This document shows positions 63,982 through 64,000 of a DNA stretch of 64,000 nt, piece after piece. The stretch is from Pseudo-nitzschia pungens (lineage: Eukaryota > Bacillariophyta > Bacillariophyceae > Bacillariales > Bacillariaceae). The stretch covers positions 3,224,001-3,288,000 of the forward strand of contig CM074764.1 of assembly GCA_037355855.1 (NCBI GenBank), written 5' to 3'. Made by a program: the position numbers and the translations under genes. Numbering within the stretch: the stretch's first letter is position 1; every line of letters begins with the position of its first letter. The notes beneath the pieces were generated by a model. It was given only the letters and a program-made list of their open reading frames with translations, made no database searches and was not told where the DNA came from.

Positions 63982-64000
63982 AGAACATGCAACAAACATT

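Overview
The window looks like a transposon-rich stretch of a diatom nuclear genome, probably a pennate diatom. Host genes have short GT-AG introns. A leucine-rich-repeat (LRR) gene with LTGGIPSEIGLLT-type repeats sits at the right edge, as in expanded diatom LRR families, and Ty3/gypsy and RNase H-bearing LINE elements fill most of the rest. The species call is an inference from gene style, not from a marker sequence. About 7 kb is host coding; roughly 50 kb is mobile DNA, much of it nested.

Layout. 1-5113 is a host island: a 3'-complete gene for a CXC/tesmin-TSO1-like protein that also ends in an F-box (+), convergent with a RIO2-type atypical kinase (-). 5122-9768 is a 4.6 kb hAT-like element with perfect terminal inverted repeats and an 8-bp target-site duplication (TSD) but no recognisable transposase. 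9850-13190 holds three smaller inverted-repeat elements, two of them built around strong hairpins. 14016-28052 is a decayed minus-strand gypsy element (family A') whose gag is split by a full-length ~11.7 kb LINE (15596-27317, 16-bp TSD). 28620-30423 (+) and 31345-33378 (-) are two short LINE derivatives that keep the 5' and 3' ends of the LINE but lack both ORFs. 34291-37009 is a second host island: cytochrome b5 (+) convergent with a pyrroline-5-carboxylate reductase (-).

From 37100 the window is a nest of gypsy elements. A short minus-strand derivative (B') was entered by element B (37635-49787, TSD CTTTG). B was entered by element A (38711-44343, minus, TSD CTCAA) and by a 5'-truncated LINE (47367-48020, 18-bp TSD). 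A second B copy (B2, from 50913) also lies in B' and is cut by a second long LINE (from 52800), which runs into a 500-N gap at 61087-61586. Beyond the gap are irregular CCCCAA-rich arrays and then, at 63438-63959, three 72-nt LRR exons in a tandem array of exactly 225 bp.

The most interesting points are: (i) in gypsy families A and B, pol lies in the same frame as gag behind one UGA, suggesting stop-codon readthrough or reinitiation instead of frameshifting; (ii) a non-autonomous LINE family retaining only end sequences, including a 3' double hairpin with a compensatory base-pair change and 5' tandem monomers that each carry a hairpin; (iii) the hAT-like element filled with structured repeats; (iv) a CXC DNA-binding domain fused to an F-box; (v) exact exon-unit duplication in the LRR gene.
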